DNA from: Bacteroidota bacterium | GTDB taxonomy: Bacteria > Bacteroidota > Bacteroidia > AKYH767-A > OLB10 | Direction: 5' to 3' | Assembly: GCA_016709725.1 (NCBI GenBank) | Contig: JADJMG010000015.1 | Span: forward strand, 10,521-74,520 | Length of the DNA stretch: 64,000 nucleotides | In this document: positions 17,938-27,980 of the stretch, one piece after another | Numbering within the stretch: the first letter of the stretch is position 1 | Layout of the letters: the number at the start of each line of letters is the position of its first letter | Notes under the pieces: model-generated | Databases searched by the model: none | What the model saw: the letters and a program-made list of their open reading frames with translations, nothing else | What the model was told of the DNA's origin: nothing | Translations under genes and position numbers: made by a program

Positions 17938-18789
17938 TTATTTCTTAAAGAAAGTTTTTATGCTTGTCGCATTACCTGCAGTCACCATTAATTTATACGT
18001 ACCCGTATTTAAATTGCTCGGAACTTGAATGGCAAACTCATTCATACCAGGAGTGCCAAAAAATTCCATCGGCTCAGCAATCAACTGACCATTTAAGGAT
18101 AAAATTTTTGCAATTACATTTTCTTGTGATTCCAAAGTAACTCTTAAAGTAGCATCACTTTGAATGGGGTTAGGATATAATATTGCAGCTAATTTATCTC
18201 CATTCACTGGAGCAATTCCAGATGTAGTTTGATCTTCAGTAATGACTAATGTATTCGAGCGGATGATGTCTCCACTTGAGTTTCCATTATTGTTAGCATA
18301 GTTAAAGGATCCATAAAACGTTACATCGCCTGTTCAAGCTACCCCAGCAACCCAGTCAACCGACCAAGTTTTTCCTCCAGTTCCTGATGTTCCAGATGCG
18401 GTGTGAGTAACATATTTTGTACTTACAATTTTGGTAGTGTTGGGACTTGTTATAATTAATTGTCCTTGTAATGCACCATTTACAGCTTGAGGTGAAATTT
18501 GAAATCCGTAACGGTTGATACTTGTTTGAGCACAAGCAGCAGTAATCGTGTAGGTTTGGCCACCGATATAACCAGTTAAAGGTACATTAGATGAAATGAT
18601 TTGCGTTGCAGATGGATTAACAGCACCGGAATGGCATCCTCCAGCACTACAAGTTTAACCATCAGCTGGAGATCCTGTACGACCTGCCGGCGCACCAGCA
18701 TTATTACTATGGGCATCGTTTCCGCTGGTTTGAACTAATAAAAGAATGATTAATGCTGTAATTGAACTTAGGGTAAGTGTTTTCTTCAT
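17938..18789 (-). pseudogene. T9SS-sorted choice-of-anchor V-like protein, two in-frame stops
   Basis: The minus strand encodes an intact-looking 284-codon frame interrupted by TAA at codon 45 (18655-18657) and TGA at codon 152 (18334-18336). It has a signal peptide, then GAPAGRTGSPADG, CSAGGCHSG (a C-x4-CH motif near the start), a beta-sandwich region and a C-terminal T9SS sorting domain with LYPNPIQSDATLRV and a final TIKTFFKK-like end. This order matches choice-of-anchor V proteins (a CH-rich start followed by a reeler-type sandwich). Both stops are single substitutions of expected AAA and GGA codons, so they may be sequencing errors. If real, the gene is dead. It ends at the bidirectional terminator. 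Confidence 0.65.
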
Positions 18790-18902
18790 ATTTGGATTTT
18801 AGCGTGGTTTAGGGCGTAAGTATACGAAATAAGTGTTGAAACACACAAATTTTGATGTAAATATTTGATACTGAAATATCTCTATTTTTACATTCCTTTG
18901 AC

Positions 18903-18910
18903 TAATTTTG
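18903..18910 (+). promoter_or_regulatory. -7 element of ligA
   Basis: TAATTTTG matches TAnnTTTG. It ends 15 bases before the ATG at 18926, and its last three bases are the apparent TTG start at 18908. The real start is therefore 18926. Confidence 0.55.
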
Positions 18911-18925
18911 CTAAGTCTATTAAAT

Positions 18926-20946
18926 ATGAATAAGAATTCATCCGCAAAGGAGCGTGTCGCTGAACTAACAGCATTGATAAATGATCATAATTACCGTTAT
19001 TATATTTTAAGTGATCCCCTTATTTCCGATTTCGATTTTGATCAATTAATGAATGAATTGATTGGATTGGAGAAGGATTATCCAGAATTGTTGGAGTCCG
19101 ATTCTCCAACTCAACGAGTAGGTGGTGAGATCACTAAAAATTTCGAAACTGTGAAGCATGTTTATCCGATGCTCTCCTTAGGCAATACTTATTCGGAAGA
19201 TGAATTAAGAGAGTTTCATGAGCGTGTTGTAAAAAGTATTCCTGATGAAAAAGTGGAATACGTTTGCGAACTGAAATTTGATGGAGTTGCGATTGGAATT
19301 CAATATGAAAACGGAAGGTTTAAAAGAGCTGTAACACGGGGAGATGGTATTCAAGGAGATGATGTTTCAACCAATGTTAAAACCATTCGTTCCCTCCCAC
19401 TCCGTCTGAAAGATGGAAATTATCCCGAACAATTTGAAATTCGTGGTGAGATTATTTTACCCAGAGCCACCTTCGAAAGAATCAACGAAGAAAGAATAGA
19501 TATTGGCGAAACGCCATTCGCAAACCCAAGAAACAGCGCTTCCGGAACTTTGAAATTGCAAGACAGTGGTGAGGTAGCTAAAAGAAAACTCGATTGTTTT
19601 CTTTATGCGTTGTATGGCGAAAATTTGCCCTTTCCCTCTCATGAAGAAGGCTTGAAAGCGGCCTCTTCTTGGGGGTTTAAAATTTCCAACGACCGAAAAG
19701 TTTGTCAATCCATTGAAGAAGTATTCGCTTTTATTAATTATTGGGAGAAGAAACGACCTGAACTTCCTTTCGATATTGATGGTGTGGTTATAAAAGTTAA
19801 TAGTATTGCGCAGCAAAATGAATTAGGATTCACTGCAAAGTCACCGCGATGGGCTATCTCTTTTAAGTACAAAGCAGAATCAGGCTCCTCGCAGTTGTTG
19901 AGTGTCGATTATCAAGTGGGTAGAACAGGTGCCATCACTCCTGTTGCTAATTTGAGTCCCGTGCCCCTCGCTGGAACCATTGTTAAACGCGCCACGCTGC
20001 ATAATGAAGATCAAATCGTAAAACTTGATTTACATGTTGATGATACCGTTTTTGTAGAAAAAGGCGGAGAGATCATTCCGAAGATTACGGGAGTAGATCT
20101 TTCGAAAAGAAAAGCAAATTCAAAAAAGTGGAATTCATCCACCAATGTCCGGAGTGTAATTTTGAGTTAGTACGTAAGGAAGGAGAAGCTCAACATTATT
20201 GTCCAAACTCCTTGGTGTGTCCGCCACAAGTAAAAGGTCGTATTGAACATTTTACTTCCCGGAAAGCTATGAACATCGACGGTTTTGGAACGGAAACCAT
20301 CGACCTTTTTGTAGAAAAAAAACTCATCCACAACATTGCAGATATTTATCAATTAAAAAAAGAAGATATTTTGTCTTTGGATCGTTTTGCGGATCGATCC
20401 GCAAGCAACCTGTTGGAAGCCCTTGAAGCTTCTAAGAAAGTATCGTTTGAAAAAGTACTTTTCGCTATCGGAATTCGATTTGTTGGAGATACCGTAGCGA
20501 AAAAGTTAGCTCGCCATTTTGGTTCCATTGATGCTTTGATGGCAGCAGATGCGACTCAATTAATGGAGGCTCCTGAAGTAGGACAAGTTATTGCAGCAAG
20601 TATTCTGGATTTTTTCAAAGATCCGATGAATCTAATGATGGTGGAGTCGTTGAGAAAGAGTGGACTTCAGTTCCAACTTTCTCCTGAAGATATGCCCGTT
20701 AAAGTTTCAGAAAAATTAAAAGGGATTTCCATTGTGATTTCTGGAACCTTTGAGCAGCATTCACGCGATGAGTATAAGCAAATCATTGAAGAGAATGGAG
20801 GTAAAAATGCTTCGGGTGTGACTCGTAAAACGAATTTTCTTTTTGCAGGAGCGGATGCAGGTCCAAGTAAATTGGATAAGGCTAAAGAGTATGGAGTGAA
20901 AATTATTAATGAGGAAGAGTTTCTTAAAATGCTGCGTACTGCGTAG
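18926..20946 (+). CDS. ligA: NAD-dependent DNA ligase (one frame break)
   Basis: NAD-dependent ligase that seals nicks during replication and repair. The adenylation domain has the active-site lysine K117 in CELKFDG and RNSASGTLKLQD; the domain Ia motif YYILSDPLISDFDFD precedes it. After the oligonucleotide-binding domain comes a zinc finger, HQCPECNFELV with YCPNSLVCP, then helix-hairpin-helix repeats and a C-terminal BRCT domain (GISIVISGTF...GGKNASGVTRKTNFL). The frame breaks at the A-run 20122-20127; one added A gives KKVEFIHQCPEC in frame, so one gene of about 674 residues is intended, the normal length. The start ATG follows a -7 element. Confidence 0.95.
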
Positions 20947-21051
20947 GTTGTCCGATACCTTAGATATAATGTAGGTGGTGTACCAAGTAGCGACATTTTA
21001 ATTTTCTTATGAAATTACCGAAGCAGTATAAGACCATCTCACTAATTTAAC

Positions 21052-21059
21052 TATTTTTG
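21052..21059 (+). promoter_or_regulatory. -7 element upstream of the DUF6913-like gene
   Basis: TATTTTTG matches TAnnTTTG. It ends in the TTG that looks like a start at 21057. The ATG at 21087, 27 bases downstream, is preferred. Confidence 0.5.
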
Positions 21060-21086
21060 AACTATAAATTAATATGCAAGTATTTC

Positions 21087-21632
21087 ATGAAGAAAACATT
21101 TCGCCATAAAATAGGTCGCTATCTTTTCTTAAGGGAATTTGGTAAACAAGCAACCAAACGTGGTTATGTTACTTTTGAAAAAGCCAAATCAATTGGAATT
21201 TTGTATGATTCCACCAATGAAAAGCATTTTGAATTGGTAAAAAAATACGTCAAGGAAATTCGTGAGGTGCATCACAAGGAAGTTATCGCACTGGGATTTT
21301 ACAATCAAAAGGAATTGCCTGCCATGCGATTCTCAAAGTTAGGTCTTGACTTCTTCACGTTAAAGGACCTTAATTGGTATCATAAGCCCATCACACCTGT
21401 CGTGAAAAATTTTGTACAACGCGATTTTGATATTTTGATTGATTTGCATCTGCAGAACAGTGTTCCTTTCCGTTACATTCTTGCCAGCTCTAAAGCTAAA
21501 TTTAAGATAGGAAAGTATAATCGTCTCTTCACTCCATTTTATGATTTTATGGTGAGTGTTTCTGATGAAACTACCTTTCCACAATTTTTAGATCAAGTAA
21601 TTCATTATTTAAATTCATTGCGTCATGAGTAA
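21087..21632 (+). CDS. DUF6913-like protein, upstream partner of dapA
   Basis: The 181-residue soluble protein matches a small Bacteroidota-specific family usually found directly before dapA. It opens with a basic stretch, then SIGILYDSTNEKHFELVKKYVKEI, FDILIDLHLQN and PFYDFMVSV. No catalytic motif is recognised and the function is unknown. The stop codon overlaps the dapA start by 8 bases, so translation of the two is coupled; a role around lysine or peptidoglycan precursor synthesis is only suggested by position. Confidence 0.7.
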   Translation: MKKTFRHKIGRYLFLREFGKQATKRGYVTFEKAKSIGILYDSTNEKHFELVKKYVKEIREVHHKEVIALGFYNQKELPAMRFSKLGLDFFTLKDLNWYHKPITPVVKNFVQRDFDILIDLHLQNSVPFRYILASSKAKFKIGKYNRLFTPFYDFMVSVSDETTFPQFLDQVIHYLNSLRHE

Positions 21633-22515
21633 ATACTCTAAATTATTATCAGGAACAGGCGTTGCATTAGTTACTCCATTTAAAAATGATGGACAAATTG
21701 ATTATAATGCATTAAAGAAACTGGTAAAACATATCATCAAAGGAAAATGTGATTATTTAGTTCCGCTCGGTACAACGGGTGAAAGTGTAACTTTGAGTGA
21801 AGATGAAAAGAAAGCGGTTGTAGATTGTGTAATCCAAGCAAATGAAGGGAAGCTCCCCATTGTGATGGGTCTTGGAGGAAATAATACCCAAGAGATTTTA
21901 TGGAAATTAGAGAAAAATAATTTTTCGGGAATCACAGCTTTATTGTCGGTTTCACCTTATTATAATAAACCATCCCAAGTGGGCATTCTAGCGCATTATA
22001 CCTTGATGGCGCAAGTATCTCCATTGCCTATCATACTTTACAATGTTCCGGGTAGGACGGGTTCCAATATGACCGCTGAAACAACACTGGCATTGGCTAA
22101 AAGTCAACCTAATATTATTGGTGTGAAGGAAGCAAGTGGAAATATGGAGCAAATCATGGAAATTATTCGTGCTAAACCAAAAGATTTTTTAGTGATTTCT
22201 GGTGATGATGGGATCACCATGCCTTTAATTGCTGCAGGAGCTAATGGGGTCATTTCTGTAGTTGCTAATGGCTATCCAAAGGATTTTAGTGCGATGGTGC
22301 GATTGGCCTTACAGTCTGAAAATAAAAAAGCTGCCAGCTTGCATTATAAGTATTTACCGCTTGTCCCTATGCTTTTTGCAGAAGGTAGCCCGTCGGGTAT
22401 TAAGTGTGTTTTAAAACAGTTGGGTATTATGGACGACCATGTCCGAATGCCGGTTGTGAAAGTCTCGAATGCATTAGCTCAAAAGATTATTTCTTTTGTT
22501 AAATCCAATAAATAA
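21625..22515 (+). CDS. dapA: 4-hydroxy-tetrahydrodipicolinate synthase
   Basis: This cytoplasmic TIM-barrel aldolase condenses pyruvate with aspartate semialdehyde in lysine and diaminopimelate synthesis. The substrate motif PLGTTGES (47-54), Y139 in LYNVPGRTG and the Schiff-base lysine K168 in IGVKEASGN are all present. At 296 residues the length is normal. It overlaps the DUF6913-like gene by 8 bases, so they form an operon. No lysine riboswitch is visible upstream. Confidence 0.97.
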   Translation: MSKYSKLLSGTGVALVTPFKNDGQIDYNALKKLVKHIIKGKCDYLVPLGTTGESVTLSEDEKKAVVDCVIQANEGKLPIVMGLGGNNTQEILWKLEKNNFSGITALLSVSPYYNKPSQVGILAHYTLMAQVSPLPIILYNVPGRTGSNMTAETTLALAKSQPNIIGVKEASGNMEQIMEIIRAKPKDFLVISGDDGITMPLIAAGANGVISVVANGYPKDFSAMVRLALQSENKKAASLHYKYLPLVPMLFAEGSPSGIKCVLKQLGIMDDHVRMPVVKVSNALAQKIISFVKSNK

Positions 22516-22633
22516 GTCAGTTTCTTCATCGTTTTTGTTCGTGTCGATTCGTTGAAATGTCAATTTAGAGTTAAAGTTTGACGTTTTAGTTAAATCGTGG
22601 TCAAATTATACCACGAACCACCATCTATTTCCT

Positions 22634-22641
22634 TAAGTTTG
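22634..22641 (+). promoter_or_regulatory. -7 element upstream of the choice-of-anchor B gene
   Basis: TAAGTTTG matches TAnnTTTG 27 bases before the ATG at 22669. No clear -33 element is seen. Confidence 0.45.
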
Positions 22642-22668
22642 AACTCCAAAATAATTAATACATCTCTT

Positions 22669-25019
22669 ATGAAAAAAATTCAACTCCTATTTGCTTTTCT
22701 TATGGTAAGCATTGCCTCGCAAGCTCAATTTAATCTAAATTTATTGGGACATCTTCCCTACCCTAGTAATACATGTGCCGGCGTCTGGCATTATGTAGAT
22801 TCACTCGGCAATGAGTATGCTTTGGTGGGTGTTGATGATAGGGTAGCCATTGTAGATGTTACAACTCCTGCAACTTTGACGGAGGTTTTTTCGGTTCCTG
22901 CACTGACCGGTCAATCCTCTCTCTGAGAGAAATTAAAACCTTTGGTAAGTATGCCTATGCTGTTAGTGAAGGCGGGGGTGGTGTGATGATCATTGATTTA
23001 AGTGCACTTCCAGGTTCAATCAACTCTAAACATTATTATGGAGATGGAGTGATTGCTAATCAAATTACATCGGCACATACTATTGCTGTAACGGATGGTT
23101 ATGCTTATGTTTTTGGAACTGGAAATGGATTGGCAAATGGTGGTGCAATTATTTTGGATTTAGCAGATCCTTGGAATCCAACTTACGTAGGGCAATATAA
23201 TTTGGAATATATACATGATGGATATATTCGTAATGATACATTGTGGGCTGGTGAAATTTACGCTGGACAATTTAGTGTGATTGATGTTTCCAATAAAGCG
23301 AATCCTGTGTTATTAGCAACCCAAGCTACTCCTGGCCAATTTTGTCATAATACTTGGTTAACCGATAACTCTCAATTTTTATTTACAACGGATGAAATAA
23401 ATGGTCAACCTTTAGGTTCTTTTGATGTTACAAATCTTTCAAATATTAAACTAGTGGATACCTATCTTACCGATAGTATGCCAAATGAAGAAGTGCATAA
23501 TGTGAGAGTATTAAACGATTATTTAATTAATCCTTCTTATGGTAGTCAACTTGTAATTTTTGACGGTGCTCGTCCAAATAATATTGTTGAAATAGCAAGT
23601 TATCCTACTGGTTCTTTTTTGTGTTGGGACGCTTCTCCCTATTTACCAAGCGGACGTATTATTGTTTCTGATGTGGATGGTGGTGTTTATGTTTTTGAAC
23701 CTAATTACCAAAGAGCATGTTATTTGGAAGGTACCGTGACGGATAGTTTAACTGGTATTCCTTTAAATAATGTAACCATTATCATTAATCCAACCGCGAA
23801 AAGCACAACTACCAATTTGGTTGGTGAATACAAAACGGGAATCGTAACAGCCGGTACTTATGATATTGAGTTTAGAAAGGCTGGCTATGTGACAAAATTT
23901 TTTACAGGTGTAAGTTTAGTGAATGGACAATTAACAACTATTAATACACTAATGTCCCCATTTGTTTTACAAGGAATTGTGACTAATGCTACAACGACTG
24001 CAGGTGTAGCGGGTGCTGCCATTTATGCAAATGATGGAATTAACAACGCAACGGCAATAGCAGATGCCTCTGGTAATTTTTCATTTACTAATTTATCTTC
24101 AGGTAATATCGATATTACTGCTACACATTGGGGTTATGTAACTTACTGTCAAACGGTTTTTGTAGATGGATCCATTCCATTTTCAATTTCACTGCAAGAA
24201 GGTTATTATGATGATTTTGTTACCGATTTAGGATGGACGATCAACTCTACGGCTACCAATGGAGTTTTTGAGCGCGGTGATCCAGAAGGAACTATTTTTG
24301 GTCCTTTAGCCTTAAATCCTGAATTGGATGTGAATAGTGATTGTGGTGATTTTGCCTATGTAACGGGTTTGTTGGGAGGTTCTGCAAGTACCCATAATTT
24401 AGATAATGGTTTTACTGAAATTACCTCTCCTATTTTTGATTTAACAAATTATGTGGATCCTTATATCAATTATTCAAGATGGTTTTCAAGTCCTGCAAAT
24501 GTTCCATTAGCTAATCGAGATACATTATTCATCCGTTTAACGGATGGCGTTAATACTGTAACCTTAGAAGCGGTATCAAATACTACTCCCGGTATTGGTA
24601 CCTGGGTAAATCAGTTTATTAAAGTTTCAAATTATATTACCCCAGGTGCGAATATGCAACTTAAAGTATTTATCGAAGACAAACCTAATTCTGGAAATTT
24701 CTTGGAGAGTGGTTTCGATGCTTTTTCAGTTACTGAAGGATTTACCGGAGTGAATGAAAACTTGACCGCTGGTGCGTTTACAATCTATCCAAACCCAGGA
24801 AATGGTACCTTTCAATTAAACCTTAATGATCATTCGAATGGGGAATCAATGTATTTAACTATTTATGACGCCACTGGCCGATTAATTAGTACGGAAGAAA
24901 TTGTTCAAAATGAAGGACATCTGTACGGGACTAAAATTCGTGTGCCCGGGCTTTACATCATTGGTTTATATAAAGATGGAGCCTTGGTAAGTACTAAAAA
25001 ACTTATTAAATCAAATTAG
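22669..25019 (+). CDS. Choice-of-anchor B protein with T9SS sorting domain (one frame break)
   Basis: The start at 22669 gives a clean signal peptide (MKKIQLLFAFLM, cleavage near SQAQ). The following region has choice-of-anchor B features (repeat VxIVDVTTPATLTEVFSV, HNVRV, FDVTNLSNIKLVDTY, VYVFEPNYQR), i.e. an LVIVD-like beta-propeller. Two carboxypeptidase-regulatory-like sandwich repeats follow (PLNNVTIIINP, GVAGAAIYAND), then a module of unknown type and a C-terminal T9SS sorting domain with FTIYPNPGNGTFQL and a final VSTKKLIK. It should be exported across the outer membrane and anchored or released. The frame breaks at about 22925; adding one G (CTCTGG) restores WREIKTFGKY. About 784 residues. 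A strong terminator follows. Confidence 0.85.
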
Positions 25020-25031
25020 TCTTAGTTCTCT

Positions 25032-25072
25032 AAATCCGGGCTTTATCAATGATTGATGAAGCCCGGATTTTT
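25032..25072 (+). terminator. Rho-independent terminator
   Basis: A 12-base stem AAATCCGGGCTT / AAGCCCGGATTT is followed by further T residues, and its loop also contains the small repeat TATCAATGATTGATG. It lies 12 bases after the T9SS gene and before the next promoter. Confidence 0.9.
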
Positions 25073-25121
25073 AGTTGGACTCAAAAAATTGAGTAGAATA
25101 CGGGGTTATTAATTCATATTG

Positions 25122-25129
25122 TACCTTTG
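25122..25129 (+). promoter_or_regulatory. -7 element; leaderless start at 25133
   Basis: TACCTTTG matches TAnnTTTG and ends 3 bases before ATG 25133. An apparent TTG start at 25127 is part of it. Transcription would begin at or inside the start codon, so a leaderless message is likely. Confidence 0.5.
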
Positions 25130-25132
25130 GGC

Positions 25133-26341
25133 ATGCTTAAAAAAGTTGTGCGAATCAGTCTCCTTCCAATGGTACTTCTGTTGTTGGTGCCATTTTCCTC
25201 TTTGTTAGCTCAATTAACAAATACCAAAGTACTTCCACAAATTTCAGATCGCTTTGAGTACCCTTTTTACAAAGAGTCATTTGATTCAATAGCTAAAGGT
25301 TGGCCATTTCTCTCCAATTCAGAAAATTTATTATTGATTCAAGAAGGAGAGTATATTATTCAACGAAAATCTAAACTTTCGCCTTTTGCTGTGATGGGTG
25401 AATTTGAGCAAGAGTTGGCTTCTTATCGATTAATTACTTCCTTGAAATTAGTGAAATCGGCAAGTAACGACGGAAGCATCGGACTCATCTTTATGGCCCA
25501 GCCTGCAGGAAAAGGCGGATTCGTTTTTGAAATTAATCAATTTCAACAATATCGTTTGCGCCAAATTACAGTGACTGGATATGCTTATTTAACTGGTGTA
25601 GCTAAAGATGGTGGATGGGTAAAATCAAGTGTATTAAAAGAAAATAATTTAGCAAATCTACTTGAGTTAAGAACAAAGGATAAAAAGTATGATGTGTATT
25701 TAAACAATACTTTGATTTTAACTTTTTCAGAGTTGGCATACAAATCAGGCGGGATCGGTTTTATTATCGGACCCGGCACCTTAGGGAAAGTGGATTTTGT
25801 TTACCTGTTTAGTAATGAAAAAGTGGAAGGATTGTCTCGAGAAGATGTGGCAGAATCTACCAGTGAAGGCGATGTAATTGCATTGGCTGAATCCATCATA
25901 GAACTTAAAACGAAACTAAATAAACTTGAAGCGGAAAATGAAGAGCTAACTACGAGGATTGCTTCTTTTAAGGGTAGTGAAAAAGAACAAGCAAAGGAAA
26001 AAGCAGCCTATGAAGCAAAGTTTTCTTCCATGGAAAAACAAGTTTCTTTAAAACAAAAAAGTATTGATTCCTTGCTTCAAATCAATCAAGAATTGACGAA
26101 ATATAAGGACATTGTGAAAGCAAATAGTGGAGAAGATTTAGTCATTACATTATCAAAAAAATTGAAAGCTGAAAAATTGCGCGCCGATGATTACGCAGCC
26201 GAAAACGAAGCATTGAGAGATTCCATTATTAATTTAAAGAAAATGACTAAGTCGGCGCCTGCTGAGAAATCGAATAAGAAACCCATCGAGAAAACTCCTG
26301 ATCCAGAAGATAAAGTTTTCGTTTTGCCTAAGGAAAATTAA
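25133..26341 (+). CDS. Secreted protein with jelly-roll and coiled-coil domains
   Basis: The 402-residue protein starts with a signal peptide (hydrophobic LLPMVLLLLVPFSSLL, cleavage near LAQ). Residues 30-225 resemble a concanavalin-like beta-sandwich of the kind found in extracellular lamin-G-type proteins (KESFDSIAKGWPF, DGSIGLIFMAQ, YDVYLNNTLIL, GGIGFIIGPGTLGKVDFVYL). Residues about 235-370 form a Lys- and Glu-rich coiled coil, ending in a basic Pro-rich tail. No enzyme motif is seen. It probably oligomerises in the periplasm or on the cell surface. It lies 42 bases upstream of panB, so the two could share a transcript, but there is no evident functional link. Confidence 0.65.
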   Translation: MLKKVVRISLLPMVLLLLVPFSSLLAQLTNTKVLPQISDRFEYPFYKESFDSIAKGWPFLSNSENLLLIQEGEYIIQRKSKLSPFAVMGEFEQELASYRLITSLKLVKSASNDGSIGLIFMAQPAGKGGFVFEINQFQQYRLRQITVTGYAYLTGVAKDGGWVKSSVLKENNLANLLELRTKDKKYDVYLNNTLILTFSELAYKSGGIGFIIGPGTLGKVDFVYLFSNEKVEGLSREDVAESTSEGDVIALAESIIELKTKLNKLEAENEELTTRIASFKGSEKEQAKEKAAYEAKFSSMEKQVSLKQKSIDSLLQINQELTKYKDIVKANSGEDLVITLSKKLKAEKLRADDYAAENEALRDSIINLKKMTKSAPAEKSNKKPIEKTPDPEDKVFVLPKEN

Positions 26342-26382
26342 TTTTTTAAGTTTAATCCTCATTAATCAAGACCGCTAGATTT

Positions 26383-27198
26383 ATGTCAAATCCAACAGAA
26401 CAAAAAAAGATTACCACACATACATTGTTAGAAATGAAGCGGGCACACGAGCCCATTTCCATGATAACCGCTTATGATTTTAGTATGGCAAAAATTGTGG
26501 ATGCAGCTGGGATCGATGTGATTCTAGTAGGCGATTCAGCAAGTAATGTCATGGCTGGACACGAAACCACCTTGCCTATTACATTGGATCAGATGATTTA
26601 TCATGCTGCCTCGGTACTCAGGGCAGTAAAACGATCTTTAGTGGTTGTAGACCTTCCCTTTGGCTCTTATCAGGGTAATTCAAAAGAAGCTTTGAACTCT
26701 GCTATTAAAGTAATGAAGGAAACCGGTGCTCATGCTGTGAAATTGGAAGGTGGACGTGAAGTGAAAGAAGCCATTGAGCGAATTTTATCGGCAGGTGTTC
26801 CTGTAATGGGTCATCTAGGATTAACACCTCAATCGATTTATAAATTCGGAACCTATGTGGTGAGAGCAAAAGAAGAGGCCGAAGCGCAACGATTGCGAGA
26901 AGATGCACATTTGCTGGAAGAATTAGGTTGCTTTAGTATTGTTTTAGAAAAAATTCCAGCGCAGTTAGCTAAAGAAGTCTCGGGCCGATTAAAAATTCCC
27001 ACAATTGGTATCGGTGCAGGTAACGGCTGTGACGGACAAGTACTCGTTTTACATGATATGTTAGGAATCAACAAAGACTTTAATCCTCGCTTTTTAAGAC
27101 GATATATGAATTTGTTTGATGATATTCAAGATGCTACCAAGCGATACATTGCTGATGTGAAATCGAAAGATTTTCCAAATGAACAAGAGCAATATTAA
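26383..27198 (+). CDS. panB: 3-methyl-2-oxobutanoate hydroxymethyltransferase
   Basis: The first enzyme of pantothenate synthesis, transferring a hydroxymethyl group from methylene-tetrahydrofolate to ketoisovalerate. Family motifs include ITAYDFSMAKIVDAAGIDVILVGDSASNVMAGHETT, VVDLPFGSYQ, VKLEGG, VMGHLGLTPQS and TIGIGAGNGCDGQVLVLHDMLG. The metal ligands are the Asp in GDS, the Asp in DLPF and the Glu in LEGG. At 271 residues the length is typical. The stop codon overlaps the start of the RluA-type gene by about 20 bases, so they form an operon. Confidence 0.96.
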   Translation: MSNPTEQKKITTHTLLEMKRAHEPISMITAYDFSMAKIVDAAGIDVILVGDSASNVMAGHETTLPITLDQMIYHAASVLRAVKRSLVVVDLPFGSYQGNSKEALNSAIKVMKETGAHAVKLEGGREVKEAIERILSAGVPVMGHLGLTPQSIYKFGTYVVRAKEEAEAQRLREDAHLLEELGCFSIVLEKIPAQLAKEVSGRLKIPTIGIGAGNGCDGQVLVLHDMLGINKDFNPRFLRRYMNLFDDIQDATKRYIADVKSKDFPNEQEQY

Positions 27199-27904
27199 TG
27201 GAGAGGTTGGAGTGCAAGAGTTAGAAATTTTATACGAAGACAATCACATCATTGCCGTCAATAAAAAGACGGGCGATATCGTGCAAGGTGATAAAACGGG
27301 TGACGAACCATTAAGTGAAAAAGTAAAAGTTTACGTAAAAGAAAAATACAAGAAACCCGGTGATGTTTTTTTAGGCGTGATCCATCGCATTGATCGGCCG
27401 GTAAGTGGTGTGGTTTTATTTGCACGTACCAGCAAAGCCTTAGAGCGAATGAACAAACTTTTTCGAGACAAGGAAATCAAAAAAACCTATTGGGCGGTCG
27501 TTAAAAATTTACCTCCGCAAAACGAGGATACGCTCATTCGTTATCTCATCAAAAATGAGAAAATGAACAAGAGTTTCGCGTCCATGCAACCCAAGGCAGG
27601 TGCATTAGAAAGCAGTTTAACCTACACCCTACTCGCTTCGTCCGATACCTATCATTTATTAAACATCGATCCCCAAACCGGCCGTCATCACCAAATTCGA
27701 GTGATGTTATCAGATATTGGTTGTCCAATCAAAGGCGATTTAAAGTATGGATTCAACCGTAGTAATTCAGACGGTAGCATCCATCTCCATGCCCGGGCAA
27801 TCCAATTCACGCATCCGGTTTCAGGTGAATCCATAAAAATCACAGCCCCCGCCCCTATCACCGATCCCGTTTGGAAATATTTTAATGAGGTTTGTGGGGG
27901 GTGA
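27179..27904 (+). CDS. RluA-family pseudouridine synthase
   Basis: The 241-residue RluA-type enzyme isomerises uridine to pseudouridine in an RNA. The catalytic Asp lies in GVIHRIDRPVSGVVLFARTSKA (HRIDRPVSG motif). NQ-like PQTGRHHQIRVMLSDIGCPIKGD and LHARAIQFTHPVSG match the rest of the family. The protein has no S4 domain visible at its start. Whether the substrate is 23S rRNA or tRNA is not clear; the YabO/RluA-type short form is widely annotated as an RNA pseudouridine synthase. The start overlaps panB by 20 bases. Confidence 0.9.
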   Translation: MNKSNINGEVGVQELEILYEDNHIIAVNKKTGDIVQGDKTGDEPLSEKVKVYVKEKYKKPGDVFLGVIHRIDRPVSGVVLFARTSKALERMNKLFRDKEIKKTYWAVVKNLPPQNEDTLIRYLIKNEKMNKSFASMQPKAGALESSLTYTLLASSDTYHLLNIDPQTGRHHQIRVMLSDIGCPIKGDLKYGFNRSNSDGSIHLHARAIQFTHPVSGESIKITAPAPITDPVWKYFNEVCGG

Positions 27905-27933
27905 ATACCCACCAAATAAGGTAATCCTCATCC

Positions 27934-27963
27934 ACAGCATAGGGTTTAAACCCTATGCTGTGA
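27934..27963. repeat. Perfect 30-base palindrome beside a transposase gene
   Basis: Arms CACAGCATAGGGTTT and AAACCCTATGCTGTG are exactly complementary and meet at TTTAAA with no loop. It lies 29 bases after the RluA-type gene and 17 bases after the stop codon of the IS200-like transposase on the other strand. There is no T-run, so it is a poor terminator. A REP-like target of that transposase is more likely. No second copy is visible on the other side of the transposase gene. Confidence 0.75.
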
Positions 27964-27980
27964 GGAAATTATCATTTTTA

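Noticed and set aside
18334..18336. TGA as selenocysteine
   Set aside because: The expected residue is glycine, no SECIS-like hairpin follows and a second stop of another type is present.
20122..20170. Programmed frameshift in ligA
   Set aside because: An A-run is present, but the same kind of break appears in many unrelated genes and no stimulatory structure is seen.
21057..21059. TTG start of the DUF6913-like gene
   Set aside because: It is the end of a TAnnTTTG element; the ATG at 21087 is better. The same holds for 13167, 18908, 25127 and 28439.
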